64,000 nt of DNA, from NCBI RefSeq assembly GCF_013141865.1, contig NZ_RCST01000001.1, forward strand, positions 3,286,001 through 3,350,000, given 5' to 3'. Position numbers and translations under genes: made by a program. This document shows positions 8,994 through 18,027 of the stretch, piece after piece. Below the pieces are notes generated by a model, which saw only the letters and a program-made list of their open reading frames with translations, was not told the origin of the DNA and did no database searches. How positions within the stretch are numbered: position 1 is the first letter of the stretch; every line of letters starts with the position of its first letter. This DNA comes from Methylomonas sp. ZR1. GTDB lineage: Bacteria; Pseudomonadota; Gammaproteobacteria; Methylococcales; Methylomonadaceae.

Positions 8994-10661
8994 TCAATTA
9001 AACCTGAGCTTATCTCGCAAACTCTGTAAGCCCTTGTGCACAGGGTTGACTTCCAAACCTTCCTGTACTTTTTTCAAAGCCTCCGAGCGGTCGTTCTTTT
9101 CGTAAAACTCCCACGCCTGCTGTTCCAGCGTATCGGCAATTTTATTGATACCGTCTATTGCTGCTTTGTTGTATGGATCAATTTTCAAAACTTCCTGATA
9201 AGCCCAGAACGCATTGCTGCCGGTCGGCGCGGTTAGGTAACCGACATCAAAATGAATATCCGCCAATTCCAGCAAATCCTTAATTTTTTGGTTTTGCTCG
9301 GGATTGAGCTCAACGGCGACCTTTACCACTTCGGTAGCGGTTTGCTTTTCATTGAGAGTCCAATAGACGTTCAACCCGATCAAACAAGCCAGCAACACAC
9401 CCGTTGACCACAGTCCGTAATAGACAGACGTATGCGGTCCGATAGCCGCTAAAAATTCGTCGATAGTGGCACAGCGATCCTCCTGTCTAAAAGCCAGGGC
9501 CTTTTGCAATCCTTTCCATTGCCGGCGTTTAAGCTGGGCAATGGGTTTGGGCTGTAGATTGACTTCCGTGGCCTTTTCCGCCGATAACCGGCCAAACGGA
9601 TGCTTGCCGCTCAACAGTTCGTAAGTGATGCAAGCCAAGGCATAAATATCGTCGCGCGGATCGGGATCGCTATTTTGCAGTTGCTCCAAACTGGCATAGG
9701 CCGGAGTCATAGCGCCCAGCGACCGCGCATTAAAAATCGTCGCGTCGTGGCCGTCTGTTTCGCTGCGGCCAATGGCGCAAGCAATCCCGAAATCCAGCAC
9801 TCTGATTTCGCCGTCGTCGCCGACAAACACATTCCCCGGTTTAAAGTCGGAATGCACGATATTTTTCTTATGCGCATGCGCCAAGGCTTCAGCCATCGCA
9901 CTGATGATAGGCCAGGCTTTTTTGAAGGGTAATCCGCTGTCGACATGCTCACGGATCAGATGACTGAGCGGCCTACCCTGCAGGTATTCCATCGACATAA
10001 ACACGTGCGTGCCGTCCCGATCAAAATCGTAGACTTTAATAATATTGGGGTGAGACAGGGTTTGCGCACGTTTGGTCTCCCGCTGCAAAGCCACCAGCGC
10101 CATCGGATTGAATTGAAAATCCTGATTTAACACCTTTAAAGCGACAAAAGGCTCTTTATCCGAGGCTTCTACTTTGCGCAAGTCGGTGGCTTTAAACACC
10201 ATACCCATGCCGCCCACCCCGAGCAACTCTTCGAGCACAAAACGACCTTTCAAGGTACTACCGACTGTCAGCTCGGCGCGCGGCTGCGAGGGATCCAAGC
10301 CTTGCAGCAAGGATTCGGTGGTCAGGGTAGGTGTTTGCGTAGCGGGTGAAACCGGCAGTATCGTCGTCGCCGTAGTCGGCGCCGAAACTATGCTGGTTGC
10401 ATCGTCTGGAGCGGAGACCCGTGAAGGCGCCATTTGGGTTTGGTCGTCGACAAACCGGGTTTCGTCTTGCATGACCGATTGCAAACCGCGATAAACATCC
10501 GCGCCAATGTTTCCGCTCCGATATTCGTTTTCCAAAAATTGCCGAGCCGCATCTAAAACCGGTTCGGGTTCCGCGCTTAACGCGGCCGCTACGGCCAATA
10601 AATCTTCATAGGCTAGTTGAGCCTGCTGAAAGGCTTTCAATGCGAGCTCAAATCTGGACAT
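8994..10661 (-). CDS. Membrane-anchored Ser/Thr protein kinase with C-terminal TPR-like domain
   Basis: In this 555-residue protein, residues 1-70 are helical and 70-130 are a low-complexity Thr/Ala/Pro linker. The kinase domain starts near 137 with a Gly-rich loop (LGVGGMGMVF), the ATP lysine K176 (VALKVL) and Glu195. The catalytic loop is HSDFKPGN (270-277): Asp272 is present but the usual HRD arginine is Ser. DFG follows at 290-292, and the APE motif reads SLE. One membrane helix (about 395-418, YYGLWSTGVLLACLIGLNVYW) leads to a C-terminal helical repeat region that would be periplasmic. This is the PknB-like Hanks kinase layout. HSD kinases lack the regulation that depends on the HRD arginine. 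It is convergent with the PEP-CTERM gene and divergent from the autotransporter. Confidence 0.9.
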   Translation of the reverse strand: MSRFELALKAFQQAQLAYEDLLAVAAALSAEPEPVLDAARQFLENEYRSGNIGADVYRGLQSVMQDETRFVDDQTQMAPSRVSAPDDATSIVSAPTTATTILPVSPATQTPTLTTESLLQGLDPSQPRAELTVGSTLKGRFVLEELLGVGGMGMVFKATDLRKVEASDKEPFVALKVLNQDFQFNPMALVALQRETKRAQTLSHPNIIKVYDFDRDGTHVFMSMEYLQGRPLSHLIREHVDSGLPFKKAWPIISAMAEALAHAHKKNIVHSDFKPGNVFVGDDGEIRVLDFGIACAIGRSETDGHDATIFNARSLGAMTPAYASLEQLQNSDPDPRDDIYALACITYELLSGKHPFGRLSAEKATEVNLQPKPIAQLKRRQWKGLQKALAFRQEDRCATIDEFLAAIGPHTSVYYGLWSTGVLLACLIGLNVYWTLNEKQTATEVVKVAVELNPEQNQKIKDLLELADIHFDVGYLTAPTGSNAFWAYQEVLKIDPYNKAAIDGINKIADTLEQQAWEFYEKNDRSEALKKVQEGLEVNPVHKGLQSLRDKLRFN

Positions 10662-10970
10662 GGCAAACGACAGTCAGGGAAAGTGTAAGGATTTTAGCCG
10701 AAGAGCTTGTTCGTGTCGCTGCAATTGCCCTTGATGGTCTAAAAACCGCCAAGCCCCAAAATCGACCGGGATAAATCCCGTCCAGGTCCGGCAAATTCTC
10801 GCCACCGCTGCATTTGAGCTCTCCCAAGCCCGACGGTCATCAGAAATTTACTGACCACGATTCAATAAGAAAAAGCGCGAGTGGCCGGCACCCAATCTCC
10901 AGAAAAATTTAATTACTATTGAAAACATCAACATGCATCTATAATAAGTTGCAAAAATTATTTGGAATAA
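10662..10970. other. Divergent intergenic region, kinase / autotransporter
   Basis: These 309 bases hold the promoter regions of both flanking genes. A likely -10 for the autotransporter is at 10940-10945. Nothing else is recognisable. Confidence 0.5.
10919..10945 (+). promoter_or_regulatory. Possible sigma70 promoter of the autotransporter gene
   Basis: TTGAAA (10919-10924) and a perfect TATAAT (10940-10945) lie 15 bases apart, two shorter than ideal. The -10 element sits 26 bases before the start codon. Confidence 0.4.
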
Positions 10971-12725
10971 ATGCTCATGAAATCACTGTTTTTTTTTGAA
11001 CTATTCTGCTCTAAAACCGCTGTTGCGCGATTAAGCAAACGGCAATCCCTAACCGCAGGCTCGTTAGTGACGTTGCTGCTGGCGTCGCCACTCGCGGCAG
11101 GCGTGGAATTCGCGAGCGGCACATTCAATCTAACCGGCTCCGGGGCGGGATCGGTGGGCTACCTGCCCTTCTCGCTATCACAAACCACACTGGTCGATAT
11201 TGCCACCAGCGGCCCCACAACGGACCCCTATATTTTCCTGCTGAGCGGCACCGGCAATTTTACCAGCCTCTCCGTACTCACTCAGAACGACGACGGTTGC
11301 AACCAGATAGACTGCGGCGCGGCGGGCGTTTCTCCGAATTTTAACTCGCTGATTAACGACTACCCCTTGAGCCCCGGCAGCTATACTGTCGCGTTGGCAA
11401 ACTACCCGTTTGCATCAACCGACGCTATCGCGGGTTCCAATATAAACAGCGACACAGGCAATGTGTTACTGATAGTCGGCGACTCGGGACTGATCATTCC
11501 CGGCACCGGCACCGGCTCGGGCAGTGCGAGATTGATTAGCTATGCCGGCAGCGGCGGCGCGGTCATTTCCCAATCGCAAATTATCGAATCTACGTCCAAC
11601 GCCAGCGCTACCTCTCTGGCAATCAACAGCTTGTGCGCATCGCCCACCAGCAGTGCTGTTATCAGCGACTGCGCCAGAATCGCCGGCCTGGGCGCGGCTG
11701 CCAAAGCCGATGTTATCGATCAAATTACCCCTGAAGAGATCAATACGATTGCAGCCACCACGGTTGCCACTTCGCGAGCGAATTTCAGCAGCGTAATGGA
11801 TCGCATCGCCACCTTGCGCGCCGGCAATGCGGGCGGCATCAACCTGGGCGGCACCAAAATCGGCGGCGGCAGCGGCGATGAACTACCGGAAATATTTCAA
11901 CGCCTGGGCCTATACGGCAATATCGACGGCAGTTTCGGTAGCCGGAACCGCACTGCCAACGAACAGGGTTACAGCTTCGACAATCAAGGTGTCACAGTCG
12001 GTGCGGATTATGCGTTCACCGATAATTTTTTTGTGGGGGTGGCCTTTAATAACGCTCACAACAAAGCCGATTTCAGCAACCGCGCCGGCCAGCTTTATAC
12101 CGCAGCCTATACTGGCTCGCTATACAGCACTTTGAATATTCAGGATTTCTATATCGACGCGCTGGCCAGTGTCGGCGGCATCGATTACGAATCCGAGCGG
12201 GCAATGAGCTTTTTCAACACCTCGGCAAAAGGCAGCACCTCGGGCATGCAGTATGCCTCCAGCTTGGGCGCGGGTTATAACTACCACATCGACAAGGTAG
12301 TGGTCGGACCTTATATCGGTTTCGACTACGCCAAAACCGAAGTGGACGGCTACCGCGAAACAGGTGGCTCCAGCTTCGGCACCAGCTACGGCGAACAAAA
12401 CATAGAATCCATGCTAACCAAAGCCGGCGCCAGGGCTTCGTACGCATGGAGCTTGCCTTGGGGCGTCATCGTGCCGCAAGTTAATGCTGAATGGGTACAT
12501 GAATCCAGCTATAACGCCCAAGTCAGCGTCGTGCGCTTCGTGCAAAACAATGCCGGCTTTAACATCCGCTCCGACAATCCGGACCGCGATTTCATGCAAT
12601 TAGGATTTAACGTGGCCGGCCAATTTGCCGATGGCATGTCCGCTTTCGTGGCCTACAACACCATCATCGACCGGGCAAACGTGTCAAACCACGCCTTTTC
12701 CAGCGGCTTGCGGCTGTCGTTTTAA
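10971..12725 (+). CDS. Autotransporter (type Va secretion) with DVUA0089-like passenger
   Basis: This 584-residue protein starts at ATG 10971 (GGA eight bases upstream); a second ATG at 10977 is possible. A long signal peptide reaches about residue 43 (SLVTLLLASPLAAG). The short passenger begins with FASGTFNLTG and resembles the DVUA0089 domain, a pre-peptidase-like beta-sandwich, with one probable disulfide (DGCNQIDCG). A linker with SNASATSLAINSLC follows. The last about 270 residues form the autotransporter beta-barrel, with alternating strands (YSFDNQGVTVGADYAFTDNF) and the terminal SGLRLSF ending in Phe. Barrel assembly would need BamA and perhaps TamAB, which is encoded at 33.7-38.9 kb. 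The exported function is unknown. Confidence 0.85.
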   Translation: MLMKSLFFFELFCSKTAVARLSKRQSLTAGSLVTLLLASPLAAGVEFASGTFNLTGSGAGSVGYLPFSLSQTTLVDIATSGPTTDPYIFLLSGTGNFTSLSVLTQNDDGCNQIDCGAAGVSPNFNSLINDYPLSPGSYTVALANYPFASTDAIAGSNINSDTGNVLLIVGDSGLIIPGTGTGSGSARLISYAGSGGAVISQSQIIESTSNASATSLAINSLCASPTSSAVISDCARIAGLGAAAKADVIDQITPEEINTIAATTVATSRANFSSVMDRIATLRAGNAGGINLGGTKIGGGSGDELPEIFQRLGLYGNIDGSFGSRNRTANEQGYSFDNQGVTVGADYAFTDNFFVGVAFNNAHNKADFSNRAGQLYTAAYTGSLYSTLNIQDFYIDALASVGGIDYESERAMSFFNTSAKGSTSGMQYASSLGAGYNYHIDKVVVGPYIGFDYAKTEVDGYRETGGSSFGTSYGEQNIESMLTKAGARASYAWSLPWGVIVPQVNAEWVHESSYNAQVSVVRFVQNNAGFNIRSDNPDRDFMQLGFNVAGQFADGMSAFVAYNTIIDRANVSNHAFSSGLRLSF

Positions 12726-12767
12726 ACAACCTGGCAAACGGTCGATTGCCGGACGACCAAGCCTCCT

Positions 12768-12800
12768 GGCCACGCTGCATGCCCCGCATGCAGCGTGGCC
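12768..12800 (+). terminator. Perfect 15-bp hairpin after the autotransporter
   Basis: A perfect 15-bp stem (GGCCACGCTGCATGC and its complement) closes a 3-nt CCC loop, 43 bases past the stop. No T-run follows, so it may act as a bidirectional block or an RNA-stability element. Confidence 0.6.
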
Positions 12801-12822
12801 TATTCTAAATCGCCTGTACCTC

Positions 12823-13635
12823 ATGCCTGTCAAGCGGCTACATTTGCTGATTAAACTGAGTCTGCTGCTTTTCCTGGCAGCTTGCAGTACCCCGGCCATG
12901 CGCCTACATGAGCAAGCCACGGCATTCGGCTTTCAGGCCTTAGAATCCAAAGTAGCCGGATTCAATCTCACATCGTTTACCCATTTGCCACCATCCGCCG
13001 GTAAACGCCTGCATGTTTATCTCGAAGGTGACGGCTACCCTTGGGAACGTGGACTATTTCCAGCCTCTGACCCGACCACCCGCACAGCTACCGTTCTGTC
13101 ATTAATGTCTTCCGACCCGAAGCCGGCTTTGTACCTGGGACGGCCATGCTACAACGGCCACGCCGGCGACCCCGGCTGCTCGCAAAGCTTGTGGACCGGC
13201 GCCCGCTATAGCGAAAGAGTGGTAACGGCTATGACCCAAGCATTAACAGAATTCTGCACCCTAAACGGTTACAGTGAAGTGGTATTGATCGGCCACAGCG
13301 GCGGCGGCACGTTGGCTCTATTGATAGCCGAGCGCTTGCCGCAAACCGTCGCGTTGGTGACGCTGGCGGGGAATTATGACATCGATATTTGGGCCGATCA
13401 TCACGGCTACCAGCATTTGCATGACTCTCTAAACCCGGCTAAGCGCGCCGGCAAACCCGGCATCGCGGAATGGCATCTGCTGGGCCAGCGCGATAACAAC
13501 ATTCCCCCGGCATTATTCCAACAAGCCTTACAGCAACGCCCCAACAGCCACGTACAAATCGTTGATGCCGATCACACCAATGGCTGGCAAGCCATTTGGC
13601 CGCACATACTAAAACGCCTCGACCACCTGCCCTAG
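12823..13635 (+). CDS. Lipoprotein alpha/beta hydrolase
   Basis: I place the start of this 270-residue protein at ATG 12823 because the signal peptide and lipobox follow at once (LSLLLFLAAC, Cys21); a longer upstream frame would overlap the autotransporter end. The nucleophile elbow is GHSGGG (Ser159), within VVLIGHSGGGTLALL. A candidate acid and histidine are in VDADHTNGW near the C-terminus. It is probably a serine esterase or lipase anchored to the outer membrane. The substrate is unknown. The caspase-like lipoprotein gene follows after 67 bases, so they may be co-transcribed. Confidence 0.8.
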   Translation: MPVKRLHLLIKLSLLLFLAACSTPAMRLHEQATAFGFQALESKVAGFNLTSFTHLPPSAGKRLHVYLEGDGYPWERGLFPASDPTTRTATVLSLMSSDPKPALYLGRPCYNGHAGDPGCSQSLWTGARYSERVVTAMTQALTEFCTLNGYSEVVLIGHSGGGTLALLIAERLPQTVALVTLAGNYDIDIWADHHGYQHLHDSLNPAKRAGKPGIAEWHLLGQRDNNIPPALFQQALQQRPNSHVQIVDADHTNGWQAIWPHILKRLDHLP

Positions 13636-13702
13636 CCATTTGCGGGCTAGCGGATTTCTGCTATGGTTGCCGGATAAAATCAATCATTCGAGGCGGCACA
13701 CC

Positions 13703-15964
13703 ATGGCGACAAAAAGAGTATTGAACCGTACGCTGGCATTGGCAATCAGCGGTATTTTAATGTCCGCCTGCGCCCGCGACGTCAGCCAGGAAGAAATGGC
13801 CAAAGCCACCGAAGGCTATATCGTGGCCGACACCAGCAAACTGTTTGTCGTCGATTGCCTGCTGCCCGGTCAGGTACGTAAGCTAGGTTCGCAGATGACT
13901 TATCTCAGCGCCCGCCGCCCCATCCGCACGACCGCCGCCGATTGCGAAGTACGCGGCGGCGAATATGTCGCTTACGACCGCGCCAACTACGCCAGCGCCT
14001 TAAATATCTGGCTACCCAAAGCTCAGGAGGGCGATGCCGCCGCCCAACTGTATGTCGGCGAGATTTTCGAAAAAGGCTTGGGTACGCCAGCCGACTACAA
14101 AGCCGCCGCGCAGTGGTACGAAAAAGCCGCCAATCAGGGTAACTCTCAAGCACAATTAAACTTGGGCCATCTTTACGAAAAAGGTCTGGGCGTTACCGAA
14201 GACAAGGAAACCGCGCTACGCTGGTACCGCAAATCGGCCGGCCTGGAAGACGCCGGCATCCAGTTCGCTCCCGCCGTCAATGCCCAAGCCATCGCCAATA
14301 GCGAAGAATTGGCCACCTTGCGCAGCGAAGTAGCCGAATCCCGCCGTGAAGCGGAACAACTGCGCGAGCAACTGCAAAGCACCCGCCAGCAAACCCTGGA
14401 CCAACAAGAGAGTTTGCGCAAGGCTCAAGACGAGCTGGAAGCCTTGCGTAACAAACTGCAACAACAAAAATCCACCACGCCCGGCGGCTCCAGCGACATC
14501 GAATCGCTGGAAAAGCAATTGCGCGAAAAAGAAAGCCAATTAAAAGACCAACAAGCCAAATTGGGCAGCTTGACGCAATCTCTCAGCCAGGAAAGGCAGC
14601 GCATGAAACGCGAAGTGGAAGCGGCGCGCCAGCAAAGCCCCAGCGCTAAAGCTGTCGAAAGTAAAACCAACGACATCGAAAACAAGCTCAACGAAAAAAT
14701 CGAAACCTACCAAAAACAATCGGCAGAACTGACCGGCTGGCTGACCTCACAGGATAAACTGGACAGAAATCAAATAGATTTGCGCAAGCAGGCCTTGCAA
14801 CAGCAAGCCAAGGAGATTGCCGCGCTGAAAGAAAAATTACAGCAACAATCATCCAACGTGGTGGCTTCGGGCAACGGTCCGAATATCGAATTGCTGGAAC
14901 CCGCCGTCACCGTCACCCGGGGTATTCCCAGCATTCAATTTGGCTTGGGTGAGAGCAGCAAACGCATCGTCGGCAAAATCGACGCAGCCACCGGCCTGAG
15001 CCGCTTGCTGTTAAACGACAAAGCGATAAAAGTCGATGCCAACGGCCGTTTTGAAACCGACGTGAGTTTGAAAGGCGACGAAACCTTGGTGCGCATCGTC
15101 GCTACTGACAAACGCAATCAAAGCAGTGACTTGAGCTTGCGCCTGCTGGCTTCTGGAAATTCGGCAGAGGAGGTATTCCCAAGCAGCAATAGCAGTGAAA
15201 TCAAGCGCTCGGGTGACATTCAATTCGGCAAATTCTACGCAATCATCATCGGCAATAACGAGTACGGCGCTTATCCGTCTTTGAAAACCCCCATCGCCGA
15301 CGCGAAAAGCCTGGAATTGCTTTTACGCGAACGCTATGGCTTCAAAACCAAATTGCTGATCAATGCCAATCGCCACACGATCATGTCGGCGTTCAACGAA
15401 CTGAATCAAAAACTCACCGAACAAGATAATTTACTGGTTTATTACGCCGGCCACGGCGAGATCGACAAGAAAAGTCAGACCGCTTATTGGCTACCGGTCG
15501 ATTCGGAAACCGGCAATAGCGCCAATTGGATTTCCAGCCAAAGCATCACGGAATTTTTGAGCATCATGCCGGCCAAGCACATTATGGTGGTAGCCGACTC
15601 CTGTTATTCCGGCGCATTGACCGGCTCGGCGGTGGCCAAATTGCCGGAAGGTATGGACGATGCCAAGCGCGAACGCTGGTTAAAAGCCATGAACAGCCGC
15701 AAAGCCCGCACCGTGCTGACTTCCGGCGGGGTGAAACCGGTTATGGACCAGGGTGGCGGTGACCATTCGGTGTTCGCCAATGCGTTTTTGAAAGTATTGC
15801 GCGGCAACAAACGCATCATTGAAGATTACGACATCTTCCGGGATGTCGCCAATCAAGTACGTGCATCGGCGGCTCGCGGCGGTTTCGAACAAATGCCACA
15901 ATACGCCCCCTTACAGCACGCAGGCCACGAAGGCAGCCCGTTCTTTTTTGTGCCGGAAGTTTAG
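13703..15964 (+). CDS. Lipoprotein with Sel1 repeats, coiled coil and caspase (peptidase C14) domain
   Basis: This 753-residue protein starts at ATG 13703, preceded by GAGGCGG. A signal peptide ends in LMSAC (Cys23), a probable lipidation site. Two Sel1-like repeats lie near 110-190 (AAAQLYVGEIFEKGLG; QAQLNLGHLYEKGLGV). A long Gln/Glu-rich coiled coil spans about 210-390, then comes an Ig-like segment. The C-terminal caspase domain (about 500-750) has FYAIIIGNNEYG, the catalytic His in YYAGHGEIDKK and the catalytic Cys in VADSCYSGALTG, so both dyad residues are present. Bacterial caspases (orthocaspases) usually cleave after Arg or Lys. The lipid anchor would place this one in the periplasm or on the outer membrane. 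The substrate is unknown. Confidence 0.9.
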   Translation: MATKRVLNRTLALAISGILMSACARDVSQEEMAKATEGYIVADTSKLFVVDCLLPGQVRKLGSQMTYLSARRPIRTTAADCEVRGGEYVAYDRANYASALNIWLPKAQEGDAAAQLYVGEIFEKGLGTPADYKAAAQWYEKAANQGNSQAQLNLGHLYEKGLGVTEDKETALRWYRKSAGLEDAGIQFAPAVNAQAIANSEELATLRSEVAESRREAEQLREQLQSTRQQTLDQQESLRKAQDELEALRNKLQQQKSTTPGGSSDIESLEKQLREKESQLKDQQAKLGSLTQSLSQERQRMKREVEAARQQSPSAKAVESKTNDIENKLNEKIETYQKQSAELTGWLTSQDKLDRNQIDLRKQALQQQAKEIAALKEKLQQQSSNVVASGNGPNIELLEPAVTVTRGIPSIQFGLGESSKRIVGKIDAATGLSRLLLNDKAIKVDANGRFETDVSLKGDETLVRIVATDKRNQSSDLSLRLLASGNSAEEVFPSSNSSEIKRSGDIQFGKFYAIIIGNNEYGAYPSLKTPIADAKSLELLLRERYGFKTKLLINANRHTIMSAFNELNQKLTEQDNLLVYYAGHGEIDKKSQTAYWLPVDSETGNSANWISSQSITEFLSIMPAKHIMVVADSCYSGALTGSAVAKLPEGMDDAKRERWLKAMNSRKARTVLTSGGVKPVMDQGGGDHSVFANAFLKVLRGNKRIIEDYDIFRDVANQVRASAARGGFEQMPQYAPLQHAGHEGSPFFFVPEV

Positions 15965-16137
15965 GCGGATTGGCTATTCAGACTGGAAACCACCATCTAT
16001 TCCGATGAATGGTCGGCCACTAAACTCGATAGGATTATGCGGGTAGTGATTTAGGTTTTTGGAAGTCACGAACTGTCACAGCCGACCCGTTGCGGCCTAT
16101 CATTTCTCCGTCGAGTAATATACAAAAGGAAGATCAT

Positions 16138-16200
16138 ATGCAGATCAATAAATTATCGTGCCGGAGAGCGTTTTTCGGTAGCTATACGGAAACTATCTAA
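16138..16200 (+). CDS. Possible 20-codon leader peptide
   Basis: ATG at 16138 follows AAAGGAAGATCAT, a convincing ribosome site. The frame runs 20 codons to TAA at 16198-16200 and ends 35 bases before the nuclease-peptidase gene. The peptide is basic with one Cys. It could be a translated leader or chance. No homology is claimed. Confidence 0.25.
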   Translation: MQINKLSCRRAFFGSYTETI

Positions 16201-16235
16201 TTCCTTGTTGGGCTGGCAAGGGAAACTGAGAACTC

Positions 16236-17519
16236 ATGGATACAACGAAGAAGGGCGATAAACTCGAAGATCAGGTTTTCGAAGTATTTGAAAGCCAGAT
16301 TGCCGAGGACTGCTTTTTTTCGAAACGCGAATTTTGTAAGATTTTTCGGAAGAAAGGGTATTACTCGAAAGATCGAGAGAAGAACATAATCTTTGACGTT
16401 TCTATCGAAGTAACACTTCCGGGACAAGAATGTTATTCATTGTTGTTTCTTATCGAATGTAAAAACTATGGTCACAGCGTACCCGTTGACGACGCAGAGG
16501 AGTTTTTTACTAAAATACAACAAATATCGGGTGCGGGTGCTAAAGGAATTATTGTATCTACAAATTCTTTTCAAGATGGAGCCTTCAAATTCTCTAGGTC
16601 AAAAGGGATTGGCCTGCTTAGGTATTTTAGTAAAGAGCGGCTGGAATGGGTGCTTACCCGTTCTCCGTCAAGTATGGCGTCAAGTTCGATTGCTTCATCG
16701 GAACGGTCCAATAGTTATCAAGCTCTCCATGATGAGACTTTCGGTAGCAGGTATTTTGATTTTTATGGTTGTGTAAACGATACATATACAGTTTCATCAA
16801 ACCAATTTTTTTCCTCTTTAGCTCGAACCGACGCTGATCCAGATTTCCTCAAAGCGCTTGCAGCAGTTGAGCAATCAACGAAGGAATCTCGCTTGTGCGT
16901 GCCATATCTGGAGAGGGAAGAGGTAGAAAGTCGGGCTGTTGCCATTCTTTCTGAAATAGAGTACGTGTCAGGCGTTGTCTCAATTAACTCTATTTGTGAT
17001 TACCTAAAAGTAAATTCGACGCTTGTTGTGAAGACAAACGCAAACCTACCCAGCGGAGTCCTCGGCCAGATTGCGTTTGGACCAGACATTATTTCCATCG
17101 ACAATGATCAGGCGTCAACAAACGAACGAACTCGGTTTACACTAGCTCATGAGCTAGGTCACTATCTGTTGGAGCATGGCAAGTTTATGGCGCGAGAAAG
17201 TTGCCATGAAGAAGATATAGCCATTGATGATTTCGATGCCATCGACTTAAAAGATATTCGCCGTTTGGAGTGGCAAGCAAATTACTTTGCCTCATGCTTG
17301 TTATTGCCAAAAGAACAATTTGAGAAAGAGGTATTTTGGCAAGCACAGAGATATGAGCTCTCTGATCGCGGGTTCGGGTTGCTGTATTTAGATGACCAGC
17401 GATGCAATATCGATACATTTCATAAAGTAACAGCTCCTCTGATGAAAATGTTCCAGGTTTCGCGAACCGTAGTAAAGCTGCGGCTAATCAAGCTTGGGTT
17501 TCTCAATGAAGCCAGATAG
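16236..17519 (+). CDS. Mrr-like nuclease domain fused to ImmA/IrrE metallopeptidase
   Basis: In this 427-residue protein, residues 1-140 look like a restriction-endonuclease (Mrr_cat / PD-(D/E)xK) domain. There is a helix, then Asp54 in IIFDVSIEV and Glu74-x-Lys76 in FLIECKNYG, followed by a helix and a strand GAKGIIVSTN. Residues about 145-220 are a Ser-rich linker. Residues about 225-420 are an ImmA/IrrE (M78-like) zinc peptidase: HELGH at 305-309 and a third ligand Glu345 in RRLEWQANYFASCLLLP. IrrE/ImmA proteins cleave repressors of stress, mobile-element or toxin genes. Joining one to a nuclease suggests a defence or damage-response switch, which is inference. Its A+T-rich codon use and the IS110-type remnant just downstream suggest horizontal transfer. 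There is no adjacent XRE repressor gene. Confidence 0.8.
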   Translation: MDTTKKGDKLEDQVFEVFESQIAEDCFFSKREFCKIFRKKGYYSKDREKNIIFDVSIEVTLPGQECYSLLFLIECKNYGHSVPVDDAEEFFTKIQQISGAGAKGIIVSTNSFQDGAFKFSRSKGIGLLRYFSKERLEWVLTRSPSSMASSSIASSERSNSYQALHDETFGSRYFDFYGCVNDTYTVSSNQFFSSLARTDADPDFLKALAAVEQSTKESRLCVPYLEREEVESRAVAILSEIEYVSGVVSINSICDYLKVNSTLVVKTNANLPSGVLGQIAFGPDIISIDNDQASTNERTRFTLAHELGHYLLEHGKFMARESCHEEDIAIDDFDAIDLKDIRRLEWQANYFASCLLLPKEQFEKEVFWQAQRYELSDRGFGLLYLDDQRCNIDTFHKVTAPLMKMFQVSRTVVKLRLIKLGFLNEAR

Positions 17520-17537
17520 ATACCGTTTTAACCCCGT

Positions 17538-17702
17538 TCATGCAAGCGAAAAATCAGGATCAAAAGGTTTCCCGGATTTCAAGATAGCGAAAGCCAGGTG
17601 AATGAGCTTACGCATGGCGGCGCAGCAAGTAGCCTCGATGGAATCGAGGAGTCGAAGGCCAACACCCTTAAAATTTGGCGAGGTTAGTCTGATGACGGAT
17701 GG
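17538..17702 (-). pseudogene. IS110-family transposase C-terminal remnant
   Basis: The minus-strand frame (54 codons to TGA at 17540-17538) ends AAMRKLIHLAFAILKSGKPF-DPDFSLA. AAMRKL.H.A...LK..KPFDP is the characteristic end of IS110/IS1111-group transposases (DEDD catalytic type). The frame is closed upstream by a stop at 17705-17703, and the catalytic part is missing, so this is a dead fragment. It marks an old insertion next to the nuclease-peptidase gene. Confidence 0.65.
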
Positions 17703-17975
17703 TCAACACTCTCGATTCCGCTAACGCTGCATCAACGCTACGCAAGACCTGGGTCATAGGATGTGCTGAACAGTGTGAAGCGTATCGTTCGCGATTAGTG
17801 CGGTTCGTAACTCACCCTACACCCGCTTTTGCTGGACATTTACCATTGAAAGTTTCGTTCCTTGAGGCACGGTGAGTTTTGGCCGATCACTGCCAACGGT
17901 GGGCTTCGATTTGGAGTACCTGCAGTTTAGAATCAGGAATCGTTGGCGGATTTATTGGAATACGCAGACAGATTG

Positions 17976-18008
17976 ATCAGCCGGACAAACAACGCTCACC
18001 CGGCTGAT
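17976..18008 (-). terminator. Hairpin after the coiled-coil gene
   Basis: The arms ATCAGCCGG and CCGGCTGAT (9 bp) lie about 20 bases past the stop of the minus-strand gene at 18028. The loop is 15 nt and there is no clear T-run. Confidence 0.45.
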
Positions 18009-18027
18009 GTTTAAACAGCGGAAACTA

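Larger units (their letters stand above)
17520..18027. other. Intergenic region with transposase remnant
   Basis: These 508 bases contain an IS110-type transposase 3' fragment at 17538-17702 and a hairpin at 17976-18008. The 17703-17975 part shows no gene or repeat that I can identify and is probably further decayed IS sequence. Confidence 0.5.
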
